NCBI RefSeq assembly: GCF_945901735.1
Contig: NZ_CAMDLM010000014.1
Location: forward strand, 1-64,000
DNA length: 64,000 nucleotides
DNA from: Limnohabitans sp. Rim8
GTDB lineage: Bacteria > Pseudomonadota > Gammaproteobacteria > Burkholderiales > Burkholderiaceae_C
Direction: 5' to 3'
Shown: piece after piece, positions 8,199-17,525 of the stretch
How positions within the stretch are numbered: position 1 is the stretch's first letter
Layout of the letters: each line of letters opens with the position of its first letter
Notes under the pieces: model-generated
What the model saw: only the letters and a program-made list of their open reading frames with translations
What the model was told of the DNA's origin: nothing
Database searches by the model: none
Made by a program: the position numbers and the translations under genes

Positions 8199-8833
8199 GG
8201 GGTGTCTTTCTGGGTCAGGCCTGCGCTGAGCATGCGCTCCACGTAGCGGGCCACGGTGTCGATTTCGAGGTTGACCGAGCTGCCGGCTTTGAGGCTGCCG
8301 AGGGCGGTGTTGTCGACGGTGTGTGGGATCAGGTTGATGCTGATGTCGCAGCCATGCGGCAAATCTGCCACCTTGTTGACCGTGAGGCTCACACCGTTGA
8401 CGGTAATCGACCCTTTGTAGGCGAGGTATTTGGCCAGGGTGTGCGGTGCCAGGATGCGCAATTCCCAGCTTTCGCCGATTTGCTCGAAGTGGCTGATGTG
8501 ACCCACGCCGTCCACATGGCCTGACACGATGTGCCCGCCCAATCGGTCATTGGCCCGCAGTGCTTTTTCCAGGTTGACGGCGCCTTGCTGGTCCAAGCCG
8601 CTGGTTTTGTCGAGCGATTCGGCCGAGATGTCGATGGTGAACTGACGGCTCTCGGGGCTGAAGGTGGTGACGGTCATGCAAGCGCCATTGAGGGCGATGC
8701 TGTCGCCCAGGCCAACATCGTCAAGGTACCCGGCGGGGGCCTCGATGGTGAGGCGCTTGCCGTGGTGTAAAGAGCGACCCAGGTCGTGGATGGCGACGAT
8801 TCGCCCCACGCCGGTGATGATTCCGGTAAACAT
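8195..8833 (-). CDS. ribE: Riboflavin synthase, alpha subunit
   Basis: The enzyme dismutates two lumazine molecules to riboflavin, the last step of the pathway. The 212-residue product shows the two tandem lumazine-binding repeats: the first begins [12 protein letters not shown], the second near residue 100 around [14 protein letters not shown]. Conserved substrate segments [12 protein letters not shown] and [12 protein letters not shown] mark the two halves. It is the first gene of the rib-nusB-tol run and overlaps ribBX by four bases. I searched the upstream gap for the conserved core of an FMN riboswitch and did not see it. Confidence 0.96.
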   Translation of the reverse strand: MFTGIITGVGRIVAIHDLGRSLHHGKRLTIEAPAGYLDDVGLGDSIALNGACMTVTTFSPESRQFTIDISAESLDKTSGLDQQGAVNLEKALRANDRLGGHIVSGHVDGVGHISHFEQIGESWELRILAPHTLAKYLAYKGSITVNGVSLTVNKVADLPHGCDISINLIPHTVDNTALGSLKAGSSVNLEIDTVARYVERMLSAGLTQKDTP

Positions 8834-8986
8834 AGCTGGCTATTTTCGCAGGTAAAAAGAGTGAATCGGCTGGCGACGCAACAAAAATGCACGCCGTCCA
8901 GTGTGTCTGGCGCTGACTGGACTTCGTAAAAGCTCAGGGTTAACCAAGGCGACAGGCCCCAAAGTGTGTGCCTAGAATGATGCATT

Positions 8987-9009
8987 GCAGCAGATTTTTC
9001 AAATGCTGC
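8987..9009. promoter_or_regulatory. TGC-rich inverted repeat in the phaR leader (candidate PhaR operator)
   Basis: GCAGCA and TGCTGC form an inverted repeat with an 11-base spacer, and TGCATTGCA overlaps its left side (8981-8989). It lies between a -10-like TAGAAT (8973-8978) and the phaR start. PhaR-type repressors are known to recognise TGC-rich sites and to control their own gene, so autoregulation is a reasonable inference. Nothing here proves binding. Confidence 0.4.
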
Positions 9010-9028
9010 CTGTCACCAGGAGTTTTCT

Positions 9029-9631
9029 TTGCCGGCCAAGTCTCCAGTTCAATCGTCCCAAGCCGCGAAGACCGCCCGGTCTGAGAAGACGGCCAGCAGA
9101 CCCGAATCGCCAACCTCGTTGGCTCGGACCATTAAAAAATACCCAAACCGCCGCCTGTACGACACGCAGACGTCGAGTTACGTGACCTTGTCCGAGCTGA
9201 AAAAACTGGTCATGGCCTCGGTGCCTTTGTGGGTGGTTGACGCCAAAACCGGTGAAGACCTGACGCGTTCCATTTTGTTGCAGATCATTTTGGAGGAGGA
9301 GTCTGCGGGTGTGCCCATGTTCAGTGAAGCGGTTTTGTCCAACATCATCCGTTTCTATGGCCATGCCATGCAGGGCCACATGGGGTCCTATCTGGAAAAC
9401 CATGTCCAGTCCTTCATGGACTGGCAAAGCCAACTGGGCCAATCCAGCCCGACCCTCAGCCCCGAGGTTTGGACCCAGTTCATGGCGTGGCAGACGCCGT
9501 TGATGCAAAACATGTTTTCGGGTCTCTCCGATCCCTCCCAAAATGTCATGGCGCAGATGCAAGAGCAGGTGCAAAAACAGATTCAGAAAAATACCGATCA
9601 GTTTTTGGGTGCGATGGGTTTGAAGACATGA
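9029..9631 (+). CDS. phaR: Polyhydroxyalkanoate synthesis regulator PhaR
   Basis: PhaR is a DNA-binding repressor that also binds PHA polymer and controls phasin and its own expression. The 200-residue product has the N-terminal PHB/PHA accumulation-regulator DNA-binding domain (about 33-95), starting IKKYPNRRLYDTQTSSYVTL, followed by the second conserved block (TRSILLQIILEEE). The C-terminal part is Gln/Met-rich (AQMQEQVQKQIQKN), typical of the family. The start is a TTG with CAGGAG seven bases before it; no ATG lies in a suitable place. The gene is divergent from ribE. No PHA synthase or phasin gene is in the window. Confidence 0.93.
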   Translation: MPAKSPVQSSQAAKTARSEKTASRPESPTSLARTIKKYPNRRLYDTQTSSYVTLSELKKLVMASVPLWVVDAKTGEDLTRSILLQIILEEESAGVPMFSEAVLSNIIRFYGHAMQGHMGSYLENHVQSFMDWQSQLGQSSPTLSPEVWTQFMAWQTPLMQNMFSGLSDPSQNVMAQMQEQVQKQIQKNTDQFLGAMGLKT

Positions 9632-9697
9632 GAGGGGCAATATGCCGTTTTGTCACAGGCCGGTCGTTTTTGCGGGGACAATGGAGGGATGAGTGAA

Positions 9698-11086
9698 ATG
9701 ACCGCAACTGCCCCCCTCCCGACCCCCAAAGTGGGTTTTGTCAGCCTGGGCTGCCCCAAGGCGCTGACCGATTCAGAACTGATCCTGACCCAATTGAGCG
9801 CCGAGGGTTACCAAACCTCCAAAACCTTTGAAGGCGCTGACCTGGTCATCGTCAACACCTGTGGGTTCATTGACGAAGCCATCAAGGAAAGCCTTGACAC
9901 CATTGCTGAGGCACTGAGCGAAAACGGCAAGGTCATCGTGACCGGCTGCCTGGGCGCCAAAACCGGCGAGGGCGGCGGCAACATGGTGCTGGAAATGCAC
10001 CCCAGCGTGCTCGCGGTGACCGGGCCGCACGCCACGCAAGAGGTGATGGACGCGGTGCACACGCATTTGCCCAAGCCTCATGACCCTTTTCTCGATTTGG
10101 TGCCGGGTGGCTTTGGCGAGGCGGGCCTCAAGCTCACACCTCGCCACTACGCTTACCTGAAAATCAGCGAAGGCTGCAACCACCGCTGCACGTTTTGCAT
10201 CATCCCCTCTATGCGTGGCGACCTGGTGTCGCGCCCGATTGGCGATGTGCTGAAAGAAGCCAAAGCCTTGTTTGCCGGCGGAGTGAAAGAGCTGCTGGTC
10301 ATCAGCCAGGACACTTCGGCCTATGGCGTGGATGTGAAATACCGCACGGGTTTTTGGGACGGCAAGCCGGTCAAAACCCGCATGCTCGAATTGGTGCAGA
10401 CGTTGGGCGAGATGGCCCGCGAACATGATGCCTGGGTACGTTTGCACTATGTCTACCCTTACCCGAGCGTAGACGACATCATCCCCTTGATGGCGCAGGG
10501 CCTGGTGTTGCCCTATCTGGATGTGCCGTTTCAGCACAGCCACCCCGATGTGCTCAAACGCATGAAGCGCCCGGCCAGCGGCGAGAAGAACCTGGAGCGC
10601 ATTCAGCGCTGGCGCGAGTTGTGCCCCGAGCTGGTGATTCGCAGCACCTTCATCGCCGGCTTCCCGGGGGAGACCGAAGAAGAATTCGAGCACCTGCTGG
10701 GTTTTTTGCGTGAAGCGCAAATCGATCGCGCCGGATGCTTTGCCTACAGCCCCGTGAAAGGGGCCACGGCCAATGATTTGCCCGGCATGTTGCCCCAAGC
10801 GCTGCGCGAAGAGCGCCGTGCCTGTTTCTTGGCGGTGGCCGAAGAGGTGTCGATTGCCCGCTTGCGCCAGCGTGTGGGTTTCACCATGCAGGTCTTGGTG
10901 GACAGTGCGCCGGCAATGGGCCGCCGTGGTGGCGTGGGCCGAAGTTTTGGCGATGCGCCTGAGATCGATGGCGTGGTGCGCTTGTTGCCGCCTGAAAAGC
11001 TGAGCAAGACCCTCAAAGTGGGTGAGTTCACCCGGGCCCGAATTGTTCGCGTGGAAGGCCACGATTTGGTGGGGGTTCCCGTTTGA
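9698..11086 (+). CDS. rimO: Ribosomal protein uS12 methylthiotransferase RimO
   Basis: RimO is a radical-SAM enzyme that adds a methylthio group to Asp88 of ribosomal protein S12. The 462-residue product has the N-terminal UPF0004/MTTase domain with [15 protein letters not shown] and NTCGF, which supply cysteines for one Fe-S cluster. The radical-SAM CxxxCxxC motif is at C160, C164 and C167 (GCNHRCTFC). A C-terminal TRAM domain ends the protein. The start is the ATG giving MTATAPL, nine bases behind GGAGGG; an ATG three codons upstream touches the Shine-Dalgarno and is less likely. The related MiaB would act on tRNA, but the sequence blocks ([17 protein letters not shown]) match RimO. Confidence 0.95.
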   Translation: MTATAPLPTPKVGFVSLGCPKALTDSELILTQLSAEGYQTSKTFEGADLVIVNTCGFIDEAIKESLDTIAEALSENGKVIVTGCLGAKTGEGGGNMVLEMHPSVLAVTGPHATQEVMDAVHTHLPKPHDPFLDLVPGGFGEAGLKLTPRHYAYLKISEGCNHRCTFCIIPSMRGDLVSRPIGDVLKEAKALFAGGVKELLVISQDTSAYGVDVKYRTGFWDGKPVKTRMLELVQTLGEMAREHDAWVRLHYVYPYPSVDDIIPLMAQGLVLPYLDVPFQHSHPDVLKRMKRPASGEKNLERIQRWRELCPELVIRSTFIAGFPGETEEEFEHLLGFLREAQIDRAGCFAYSPVKGATANDLPGMLPQALREERRACFLAVAEEVSIARLRQRVGFTMQVLVDSAPAMGRRGGVGRSFGDAPEIDGVVRLLPPEKLSKTLKVGEFTRARIVRVEGHDLVGVPV

Positions 11087-11163
11087 TGTGGCTTGGCGGC
11101 ATGCAGTGCAACCTTTGGGCTGTTGGTGTGCACCGTGCTGTGTGTGGTTTTGCAGCGGGCAAC

Positions 11164-11192
11164 AAAAAAGCCGTTGGAGAAAGATCAACGGC
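11164..11192 (-). terminator. Intrinsic terminator of the tRNA-Leu gene
   Basis: GCCGTTG and CAACGGC form a 7-bp stem with a 9-base loop. On the minus strand the stem is followed by TTTTTTGTT, so it ends transcription coming from the tRNA. On the plus strand there is no T-run, so it should not stop rimO transcripts efficiently. Confidence 0.8.
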
Positions 11193-11227
11193 TTGCTCTG
11201 TTTATGACTTATCGCAGTGGATAAGAT

Positions 11228-11312
<85 letters not shown>

Positions 11313-11363
11313 GCCTCAGGAATCAAAGGATTGTATATCAAAAAAGTAGCTCAACCCAGTGCG

Positions 11364-13607
11364 ATGCTGGAAGAAATAGTCGGCAGTGTTCAAGGCCACC
11401 GTGATGGTCATGGATTTTTGATCCGTGATGATGGTGAGTCGGATATTTACTTGTCATCCAATGAAATGCGTGCGGTCTTGCACCGCGACCGCGTCAAGGT
11501 GTGCATCGTTCGTCAAGACCGCAAAGGCCGCCCGGAAGGGCGCGTGGTCGAGATTGTCGAACGCCCGGAGCAACCCATCATTGGCCGTTTGCTGCAAGAA
11601 GGCGGCTTGTGGTTGGTGGCGCCCGAGGACAAGCGCTACGGGCAGGACGTGATGATTCCCAAAGGTGCCACAGGCACGGCCAAGCCGGGCCAGGTGGTGG
11701 TGGTCGAGTTGACCGAGCCGCCTGCTTTGTTTGGGCAGCCCGTGGGCCGCGTGAAAGAGGTGTTGGGCGAAATCGACGATCCGGGGATGGAGATTGAAAT
11801 TGCCGTGCGCAAATACAGCGTACCTCACGAATTTTCTGCCCTGTGCGTTGACCAAGCTAAGGGCTTGCCAGACAAGGTGCTGGCCAAGGACCGTAAGGAC
11901 CGGGTGGATTTGCGCGATGTGCCTTTGGTCACGATCGACGGTGAAGACGCGCGCGACTTTGACGATGCGGTGTATTGCGAACCTGCCAAAGTCGGCCGCG
12001 GCAAGGGCTGGCGTTTGCTGGTGGCGATTGCCGATGTGAGTCACTATGTTCAAACCGGCAGCGCCATCGACATCGATGCGTATGACCGGGCCACCAGCGT
12101 GTATTTTCCGCGCCGTGTGATTCCGATGCTGCCTGAGAAATTGTCGAACGGTTTGTGTTCATTGAACCCGGACGTGGACCGCTTGTGCATGGTGTGTGAC
12201 ATGCTGGTCAGCGCCAAGGGCGATGTGCACGCCTACCAGTTTTACCCGGCCGTGATGCACAGCCATGCGCGTTTCACCTACACCGAAGTGGCCGCCATTT
12301 TGGGCAACACGCGCGGGCCAGAAGCGGCCAAGCGCAAGGAGCGCGTCACCGACCTGATGAATCTTCAAGACGTTTACAAAGCGCTGCTGGCTTCGCGTGC
12401 GGTGCGCGGTGCCGTGGACTTTGAGACCACCGAGACACAAATCGTGTGCGACGAGAGCGGCCGCATTGAGAAAATTGTGCCGCGTGTGCGCAACGAAGCG
12501 CACCGATTGATCGAAGAGGCCATGCTGGCGGCCAACGTGTGCAGCGCCGACTTCATTCAACAGGGCAAACACCCCGGTTTGTTCCGGGTGCACGAAGGCC
12601 CCACAGCCGAGAAAAAAGACATCCTTCGCAATTATCTCAAGGCCTTGGGCTTGGGGATGAGCATCAGCGACGACCCGCACACCAGCGAGTTCCAGAAGAT
12701 CGCGCAAGTGACCAAGGACCGCCCGGATGCGCAGCAGATCCACACCATGCTGCTGCGCTCCATGCAGCAGGCCATTTATACGCCCGTGAACAGTGGGCAC
12801 TTTGGCCTGGCCTACGAGGCTTACACCCACTTCACCAGCCCGATTCGGCGTTACCCCGATTTGCTGGTGCACCGGGTCATCAAAGCGATTTTGCTGGACC
12901 GAAAATACACGCTGCCCAGCCTGCCCGTGCCTGGCGAGGCGCATGCCAAGCTGAGCAAACGGCTGGAGAAAAGCCGCTCGGCCAAGGGCGATGCGCCCGA
13001 ATCGTCTGCGCCAAGGGTGCGCATGTCGGCCGCCGACCAACGCGCTTGGGAGGCTGCTGGCCTGCACTGCAGCGCCAACGAACGCCGCGCCGATGAAGCC
13101 AGCCGCGACGTCGAAGCCTGGCTCAAATGCAAATACATGCGCGAGCACCTGGGTGAGGAATACAGCGGCGTGGTGTCGGCAGCCACCAGCTTCGGCATCT
13201 TCGTGACTTTGGACACTTTGTATGTGGAAGGCCTGGTGCACATCACCGAGCTGGGTGGCGAGTACTACCGCTTTGACGAGTTGCGCCAAGAGTTGCGCGG
13301 TGAACGCACCGGCATTCGATATGCCATTGGCAGCCGGGTGCAGGTGCAGGTCAGTCGCGTGGATCTGGATGGCCGGAAAATTGATTTCCGCTTGGTGCAC
13401 CCGGGTGACGATCTGGTACCGCGCGCCATGCGTGACAAAGGCTTGTCTGCACCTGCAGAAGGTGGGCGTGACAAAAAGCGTGGCGCGCAAGATCGGCGTC
13501 TGGCCGATGCGGAGCGCAACCGGTCTCCGATCCAAGCCCTGAAAGCCTCGGTGAAGAAGGCCGCGGCCAAGAAAAAAGGGGCCCGTAACACCAAGCCGCG
13601 CCGCTGA
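11364..13607 (+). CDS. rnr: Ribonuclease R (3'-5' exoribonuclease)
   Basis: RNase R degrades structured RNA processively from the 3' end and takes part in rRNA quality control. The 747-residue product has cold-shock/OB domains first (VQGHRDGHGFLIRDDG), the RNB catalytic domain with the acidic motif TIDGEDARDFDDAVY and HFTSPIRRYPDLLVHR, a C-terminal S1 domain (EEYSGVVSAATSFGIFVTL), and a Lys/Arg-rich tail. The start MLEEIVGSV is favoured by homology over a TTG 11 codons upstream. A hydrophilic insert (KSRSAKGDAPESSAPRVRM) sits between RNB and S1. The stop codon lies in the loop of a hairpin shared with the convergent gene. Confidence 0.96.
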   Translation: MLEEIVGSVQGHRDGHGFLIRDDGESDIYLSSNEMRAVLHRDRVKVCIVRQDRKGRPEGRVVEIVERPEQPIIGRLLQEGGLWLVAPEDKRYGQDVMIPKGATGTAKPGQVVVVELTEPPALFGQPVGRVKEVLGEIDDPGMEIEIAVRKYSVPHEFSALCVDQAKGLPDKVLAKDRKDRVDLRDVPLVTIDGEDARDFDDAVYCEPAKVGRGKGWRLLVAIADVSHYVQTGSAIDIDAYDRATSVYFPRRVIPMLPEKLSNGLCSLNPDVDRLCMVCDMLVSAKGDVHAYQFYPAVMHSHARFTYTEVAAILGNTRGPEAAKRKERVTDLMNLQDVYKALLASRAVRGAVDFETTETQIVCDESGRIEKIVPRVRNEAHRLIEEAMLAANVCSADFIQQGKHPGLFRVHEGPTAEKKDILRNYLKALGLGMSISDDPHTSEFQKIAQVTKDRPDAQQIHTMLLRSMQQAIYTPVNSGHFGLAYEAYTHFTSPIRRYPDLLVHRVIKAILLDRKYTLPSLPVPGEAHAKLSKRLEKSRSAKGDAPESSAPRVRMSAADQRAWEAAGLHCSANERRADEASRDVEAWLKCKYMREHLGEEYSGVVSAATSFGIFVTLDTLYVEGLVHITELGGEYYRFDELRQELRGERTGIRYAIGSRVQVQVSRVDLDGRKIDFRLVHPGDDLVPRAMRDKGLSAPAEGGRDKKRGAQDRRLADAERNRSPIQALKASVKKAAAKKKGARNTKPRR

Positions 13608-13617
13608 GGCGCGGCTT
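13593..13617. terminator. Hairpin spanning the rnr stop codon (candidate bidirectional terminator)
   Basis: AAGCCGCGCC and GGCGCGGCTT make a perfect 10-bp stem around GCTGA, so the rnr stop codon is in the loop. The convergent nnr gene ends four bases beyond it. There is no long T-run on either side, so termination might need Rho or only block exonucleases. Confidence 0.6.
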
Positions 13618-13621
13618 CAAT

Positions 13622-15112
13622 TCAGCGCAAGTGCTGCGCCAAGGCGCTGGCGGTCAGTGGCAAGTCATCCGGCCAGTCGTTGGCCAGCTGACCGTGCTGC
13701 GCCACCGCGCAACAGGCAGCCTCGAATGACCCCAAGCCTTGTGCCATGCGGGCGCCGACCAGGCCGGCCAGCACATCGCCTGTGCCGCCAGTGGCCAGCC
13801 TGCCATTGCCCGAGGTGTTGATGCGGCTGGTGTGTCCGGGTGCAGCGATCACCGTGCCTGAACCCTTGAGCACAATGGTGCAGTGAAACATGGCGGCCAA
13901 ATTTTGCGCGGCTTGAAGTCGGTTGCTTTGCACCTGAGCGGTGCTGGTGTTCAAAAGCCTTGCCGCCTCCAGCGGGTGAGGGGTGATGACGGTGGGTTTC
14001 AGGTCTGCCCTTTGCCGGAGTAAGTTTTGAAGTGCGGGATCGTCTGCAACGGCGTTCAAGCCATCGGCGTCCAGCACCAACTGTGTACTGCGCTGGAGCA
14101 CCTCGGGCATGTGCGCACGGATGGCTTCACCGCCGCCGCAACCGCAGACCACATGCAGTTGCTCCAGCGCCAGCCGCTGCCAGTCCCGTTGCATCAGGTC
14201 GGGCGGCGCATGCGCTGCGGCTTGACCTGAAAGCAAGCTCAAAATCACCCGACCCGCACCGGCATGCAGTGCGGCGGTGGCGGCCAAAACGGCGGCCCCG
14301 GTCATGCCCATCCCCCTGAAAGTCATGGGCTCTCCGCCGATCACCGCCACATCGCCATAGCTGCCTTTGTGACTGGCGTGACTTTTGTTGGGGGGTGCGT
14401 AAGCCGCATTCAGCAAGGCTTGGGGCGGCACTTCGCTGCCGTTTGCCCGGTGGCCCAGGTCGTCCAGCCAGATTTGCCCACAGGCGTCGCGTCCATGCCC
14501 CATGAACAGACCGGGTTTGGCGGCGATGAAGGTCAGCGTGTGGTCGGCGTGCACCGCCGCCGATTGTGCATCCGGACTGCCCAGCCATTGCCCGTTTTCC
14601 AGGTTCAAGCCAGTGGGGCCGTCGAGCGCCAGCACCTGGCCAGGGAACTTCTGGATGGCCTGCACGCAGGCTTGCATTTCGGGGCCGAGTGCCCGGTTGG
14701 CCCCCAGGCCCAGCAGTGCGTCGATGCACAAATCCTGGTCATCCATGTTCTTGAGCCAAGCCTCAGGTGCGGCAGATTGGAGGGCGACGCCTGCAGCGCT
14801 GGCCCGTTGCCAGGCCATGAGGGCATCGGGCGGCGCATGTGCCGTTGAGCCCATCCAGCTGACGATAACCTGCTTGCCCCATTGGTGCAAGTGCCAGGCG
14901 GCTTGCAGGCCGTCACCCCCGTTGTTGCCGGGGCCTGCAGCGACCCAGATGCGCTGGGCATGGGGCGCGATGGCCAAGGCCAGTTGCGCAGAAGCCAGGC
15001 CCGCCAGCTGCATCAAGGGGCGAGGGCTGGCGGACTGCAAGCGGTTTTCAAGCTGCCGCAGCGCATCTTGCCCATACACAGGCCACAAGGATGAGCTGCT
15101 CAGCTTTTGCAT
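13622..15112 (-). CDS. nnr: Bifunctional NAD(P)H-hydrate epimerase / ADP-dependent NAD(P)H-hydrate dehydratase
   Basis: This enzyme repairs NAD(P)HX, the damaged hydrated form of NAD(P)H: the YjeF_N half epimerises R and S forms and the YjeF_C carbohydrate-kinase-like half dehydrates S-NAD(P)HX using ADP. The 496-residue product shows AAGPGNNGGDGLQAAW in the N-domain and, in the C-domain, GSYGDVAVIGG, VLDADGLNA and NGRLATGGTGDVLAGL. The start MQKLSSSS is chosen because the longer frame begins inside the upstream amidase gene. It lies four bases downstream of the amidase gene, so they are probably co-transcribed, without an obvious functional link. Confidence 0.94.
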   Translation of the reverse strand: MQKLSSSSLWPVYGQDALRQLENRLQSASPRPLMQLAGLASAQLALAIAPHAQRIWVAAGPGNNGGDGLQAAWHLHQWGKQVIVSWMGSTAHAPPDALMAWQRASAAGVALQSAAPEAWLKNMDDQDLCIDALLGLGANRALGPEMQACVQAIQKFPGQVLALDGPTGLNLENGQWLGSPDAQSAAVHADHTLTFIAAKPGLFMGHGRDACGQIWLDDLGHRANGSEVPPQALLNAAYAPPNKSHASHKGSYGDVAVIGGEPMTFRGMGMTGAAVLAATAALHAGAGRVILSLLSGQAAAHAPPDLMQRDWQRLALEQLHVVCGCGGGEAIRAHMPEVLQRSTQLVLDADGLNAVADDPALQNLLRQRADLKPTVITPHPLEAARLLNTSTAQVQSNRLQAAQNLAAMFHCTIVLKGSGTVIAAPGHTSRINTSGNGRLATGGTGDVLAGLVGARMAQGLGSFEAACCAVAQHGQLANDWPDDLPLTASALAQHLR

Positions 15113-15116
15113 GGTT

Positions 15117-16472
15117 TCAGTGCTTTTGCAACAAAGGCTCAAGCAGCAAGGACAGTTGCAAGAGGGTGTCGTCGTGCATGGCGGCATGCCAAGCCATCAG
15201 GCCCACCGGCAAAGTGCCAGGTGCATGGCAGGGCAGGGAAATGCCGCAACCATCCAAGGTGTTGACCACGCTGGTGTTGCGCAGCAGCAAGCCGTTGAGC
15301 CGAAAAAATTCGGTATCGCGTTCGGCCCCGGGGGCCACGTCGTTGATTTTGGGGGCAGTAATCGGCGTGGTGGGGGACAAGACGGCGTCATAGCCGACAA
15401 GAGCCGATTCCACCCGGCGAATCCAGTGCTGACGCGCACTGACCAGATCCATGTATTCATGGGCCGTCATGCCGCAGCCGCGCAATATGCGCTGGACCAC
15501 CCGCGGGTCGTAGCGCTGGCCATCGCTGGCCACCCTGTGGCGATGCCAGGCAAAACTTTCTGCGGGACTGAAGCCGCCGGTGCTCATCATCGGGGCAATC
15601 TCGTGGAGTTCGGACAGGTCCAGGGTGTCAATCCGGGCCCCGGCTTGGCGCAGTATTTTCAGGCTGTGCGCAAAGGCCTGGGTGACCGCTGCGTCCATGC
15701 CATCTTGCATGACACTGGATACCACAGCCAACCGGTAGCCTGACAAGGCACGTTGGCCTTTCGGCACTTTTCTGCCTGACAAAATTTCGTGGGCCAGGAT
15801 GGTGTCACGCACCGTGCGTGTCATGGCGCACACGGTATCGAGCGTGGTCGACAAAGGCACAGCGCCTTGCGTGGGTACAAGGCGGGCCGTGTTTTTGAAA
15901 CCGACAATGCCGTTCAATGCGGCAGGCACCCTGATGGAGCCGCCTGTGTCGGAGCCCAAACCAATGAACGCGGCACCTGTGGCCACGGACACGGCGGCAC
16001 CCGAGCTGGAGCCACCCGGGGCGTAGGCCTGACTCGGCGCGCCCACAGCTTGGTCGCTCAGGGCATCCCAGGCGGCCGGGGTGCCGTAGTGTGGGTTCAC
16101 GCCAACCCCTGAAAAGGCAAACTCGACCATGTTGGTGCGGCCAATCAGGCCTGCGCCCGCTGCGCGCAAACGGGCCACCGCTGGGCAATCGCTTGTGGCG
16201 GCGGGCTGACTTTCCAGCACGACTGAGCCGGCTTTGGTGACCTGGCCTTGAATGTCAAACAGATCCTTGATCGACACCGCCAGTCCGGCCAACGGGCTTT
16301 GAGCAATTTGGGCCATGGAGGCCGTGTTTTTCAGTTGATCGGGGGTCAATTGCATGAAAACATGCACACAAGCTGAGCTTTGTGCCACGTCCAGACAGGC
16401 TTCGGCCACGGCTTGGGGGTTGGTCGTGCCACTTTGGATGGCTTGCCGGGTGGCGATCAGGTCAGCTTTCAT
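15117..16472 (-). CDS. Amidase (amidase-signature family)
   Basis: The 451-residue protein belongs to the amidase-signature hydrolases, which cut amide bonds with a Ser-cisSer-Lys triad. Lys69 lies in SIKDLFD, the cis-Ser in the GGSSSG segment (154-158), and the nucleophile Ser179 in GSDTGGSIRVP. It lacks GatB/GatC neighbours and is shorter than GatA, so it is probably not the tRNA amidotransferase subunit. No signal peptide is seen, so it should be cytoplasmic. Substrate is unknown; family members act on amino acid amides, nitrile-derived amides or aryl amides. It is the promoter-proximal gene of a two-gene unit with nnr. Confidence 0.88.
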   Translation of the reverse strand: MKADLIATRQAIQSGTTNPQAVAEACLDVAQSSACVHVFMQLTPDQLKNTASMAQIAQSPLAGLAVSIKDLFDIQGQVTKAGSVVLESQPAATSDCPAVARLRAAGAGLIGRTNMVEFAFSGVGVNPHYGTPAAWDALSDQAVGAPSQAYAPGGSSSGAAVSVATGAAFIGLGSDTGGSIRVPAALNGIVGFKNTARLVPTQGAVPLSTTLDTVCAMTRTVRDTILAHEILSGRKVPKGQRALSGYRLAVVSSVMQDGMDAAVTQAFAHSLKILRQAGARIDTLDLSELHEIAPMMSTGGFSPAESFAWHRHRVASDGQRYDPRVVQRILRGCGMTAHEYMDLVSARQHWIRRVESALVGYDAVLSPTTPITAPKINDVAPGAERDTEFFRLNGLLLRNTSVVNTLDGCGISLPCHAPGTLPVGLMAWHAAMHDDTLLQLSLLLEPLLQKH

Positions 16473-16502
16473 GGGGGTAGAAGCGCTTTGGAATAATGGG
16501 GA

Positions 16503-16511
16503 TGCTATAAT
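16503..16511 (+). promoter_or_regulatory. Extended -10 promoter element for rpsB
   Basis: TGCTATAAT is a consensus extended -10 (TGn plus TATAAT). No good -35 is seen at 17 bases, which fits extended -10 promoters. A start near 16518 leaves a leader of about 180 bases before rpsB, long enough to hold the autoregulatory S2 target. Confidence 0.55.
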
Positions 16512-16697
16512 CCTAAGGCTTTGCAGAGTGCGTCAGCTGTCTTTTGGGTGTCATGACCCACATGAAGCCAAATGACTGATTTAACGCACGATCAAAGTTC
16601 ATCCGCGAATCCGTCACAACAAGGTGTTGCGCGCAGTGTTTTTGGCTGCACGCGATGAGTGGACTGGATTTTAGACCCAACCTTTGGAGTATTTTTT

Positions 16698-17447
16698 ATG
16701 TCCGTTACCATGCGCGAAATGCTGGAAGCCGGTGTCCACTTTGGTCACCAAACCCGCTTCTGGAACCCCAAGATGGCCCCTTTCATCTTCGGTCACCGCA
16801 ACAAAATTCACATCATCAACCTGGAAAAATCGCTGCCGATGTTCCAGGATGCGATCAAGTTTGCCAAGCAACTCTCCGCCAACCGTGGCACCATTTTGAT
16901 GGTGGGTACCAAACGCCAAGCCCGTGATCTGGTGTCGCTGGAAGCCCAGCGCGCAGGCGTGCCTTTCGTTGACCAGCGCTGGTTGGGTGGCATGTTGACC
17001 AACTTCAAAACCGTCAAGACCTCGATCAAGCGCCTGAAAGACATGAAGGCTCAGCAAGAAGTCGGCCTCGAAGCCTTAAGCAAAAAAGAGCAGTTGATGT
17101 TTAAACGCGAGATGGAAAAGCTCGAAAAAGACATAGGCGGCATCCAGGACATGGCGGCGTTGCCGGATGCTATTTTCGTGATCGACGTTGGCTACCACAA
17201 AATTGCCATCTCGGAAGCCAAGAAACTGGGCATCCCATTGATCGGTGTAGTGGACTCCAACCACTCGCCTGAAGGCATCGACTACATCATTCCCGGTAAC
17301 GACGACTCGGCCAAGGCTGTGGCTTTGTACGCCCGCGGCATCGCTGATGCCATCATCGAAGGCCGCGCCAATGCGGTCAACGACGTGGTCAAGGCCGTCA
17401 CCGAAGGCAATGACGAATTCGTCGAAGAAGCCAACGCTTCGGCCTGA
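16698..17447 (+). CDS. rpsB: 30S ribosomal protein uS2
   Basis: S2 binds late to the small ribosomal subunit and is needed for S1 attachment. The 249-residue product starts [19 protein letters not shown] and carries [32 protein letters not shown] and the closing [18 protein letters not shown] blocks, all canonical. The start MSVTM has a GGAG seven bases upstream; an open frame 13 codons longer is not supported. The leader is long and may be an S2-binding regulatory RNA. The gene is followed by an intrinsic terminator and then tsf, the classic rpsB-tsf pair. Confidence 0.98.
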   Translation: MSVTMREMLEAGVHFGHQTRFWNPKMAPFIFGHRNKIHIINLEKSLPMFQDAIKFAKQLSANRGTILMVGTKRQARDLVSLEAQRAGVPFVDQRWLGGMLTNFKTVKTSIKRLKDMKAQQEVGLEALSKKEQLMFKREMEKLEKDIGGIQDMAALPDAIFVIDVGYHKIAISEAKKLGIPLIGVVDSNHSPEGIDYIIPGNDDSAKAVALYARGIADAIIEGRANAVNDVVKAVTEGNDEFVEEANASA

Positions 17448-17465
17448 GTTCCTGCAACTCGATGA

Positions 17466-17491
17466 AAGGGGCTTCATGGCCCCTTTTTTTT
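17466..17491 (+). terminator. Intrinsic terminator between rpsB and tsf
   Basis: AAGGGGC and GCCCCTT pair over a 6-base loop and lead into a run of eight T. It sits 19 bases after the rpsB stop and 34 bases before tsf. As in other bacteria it is likely partial, giving more S2 than EF-Ts message. Confidence 0.85.
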
Positions 17492-17525
17492 AACTTGACT
17501 TGAAGACTTAATACGGAGAAATCAA

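Noticed and set aside
8834-9028. FMN riboswitch upstream of the riboflavin genes
   Set aside because: The conserved core elements expected of the RFN element were not found on the minus strand before ribE, and the gap is short.
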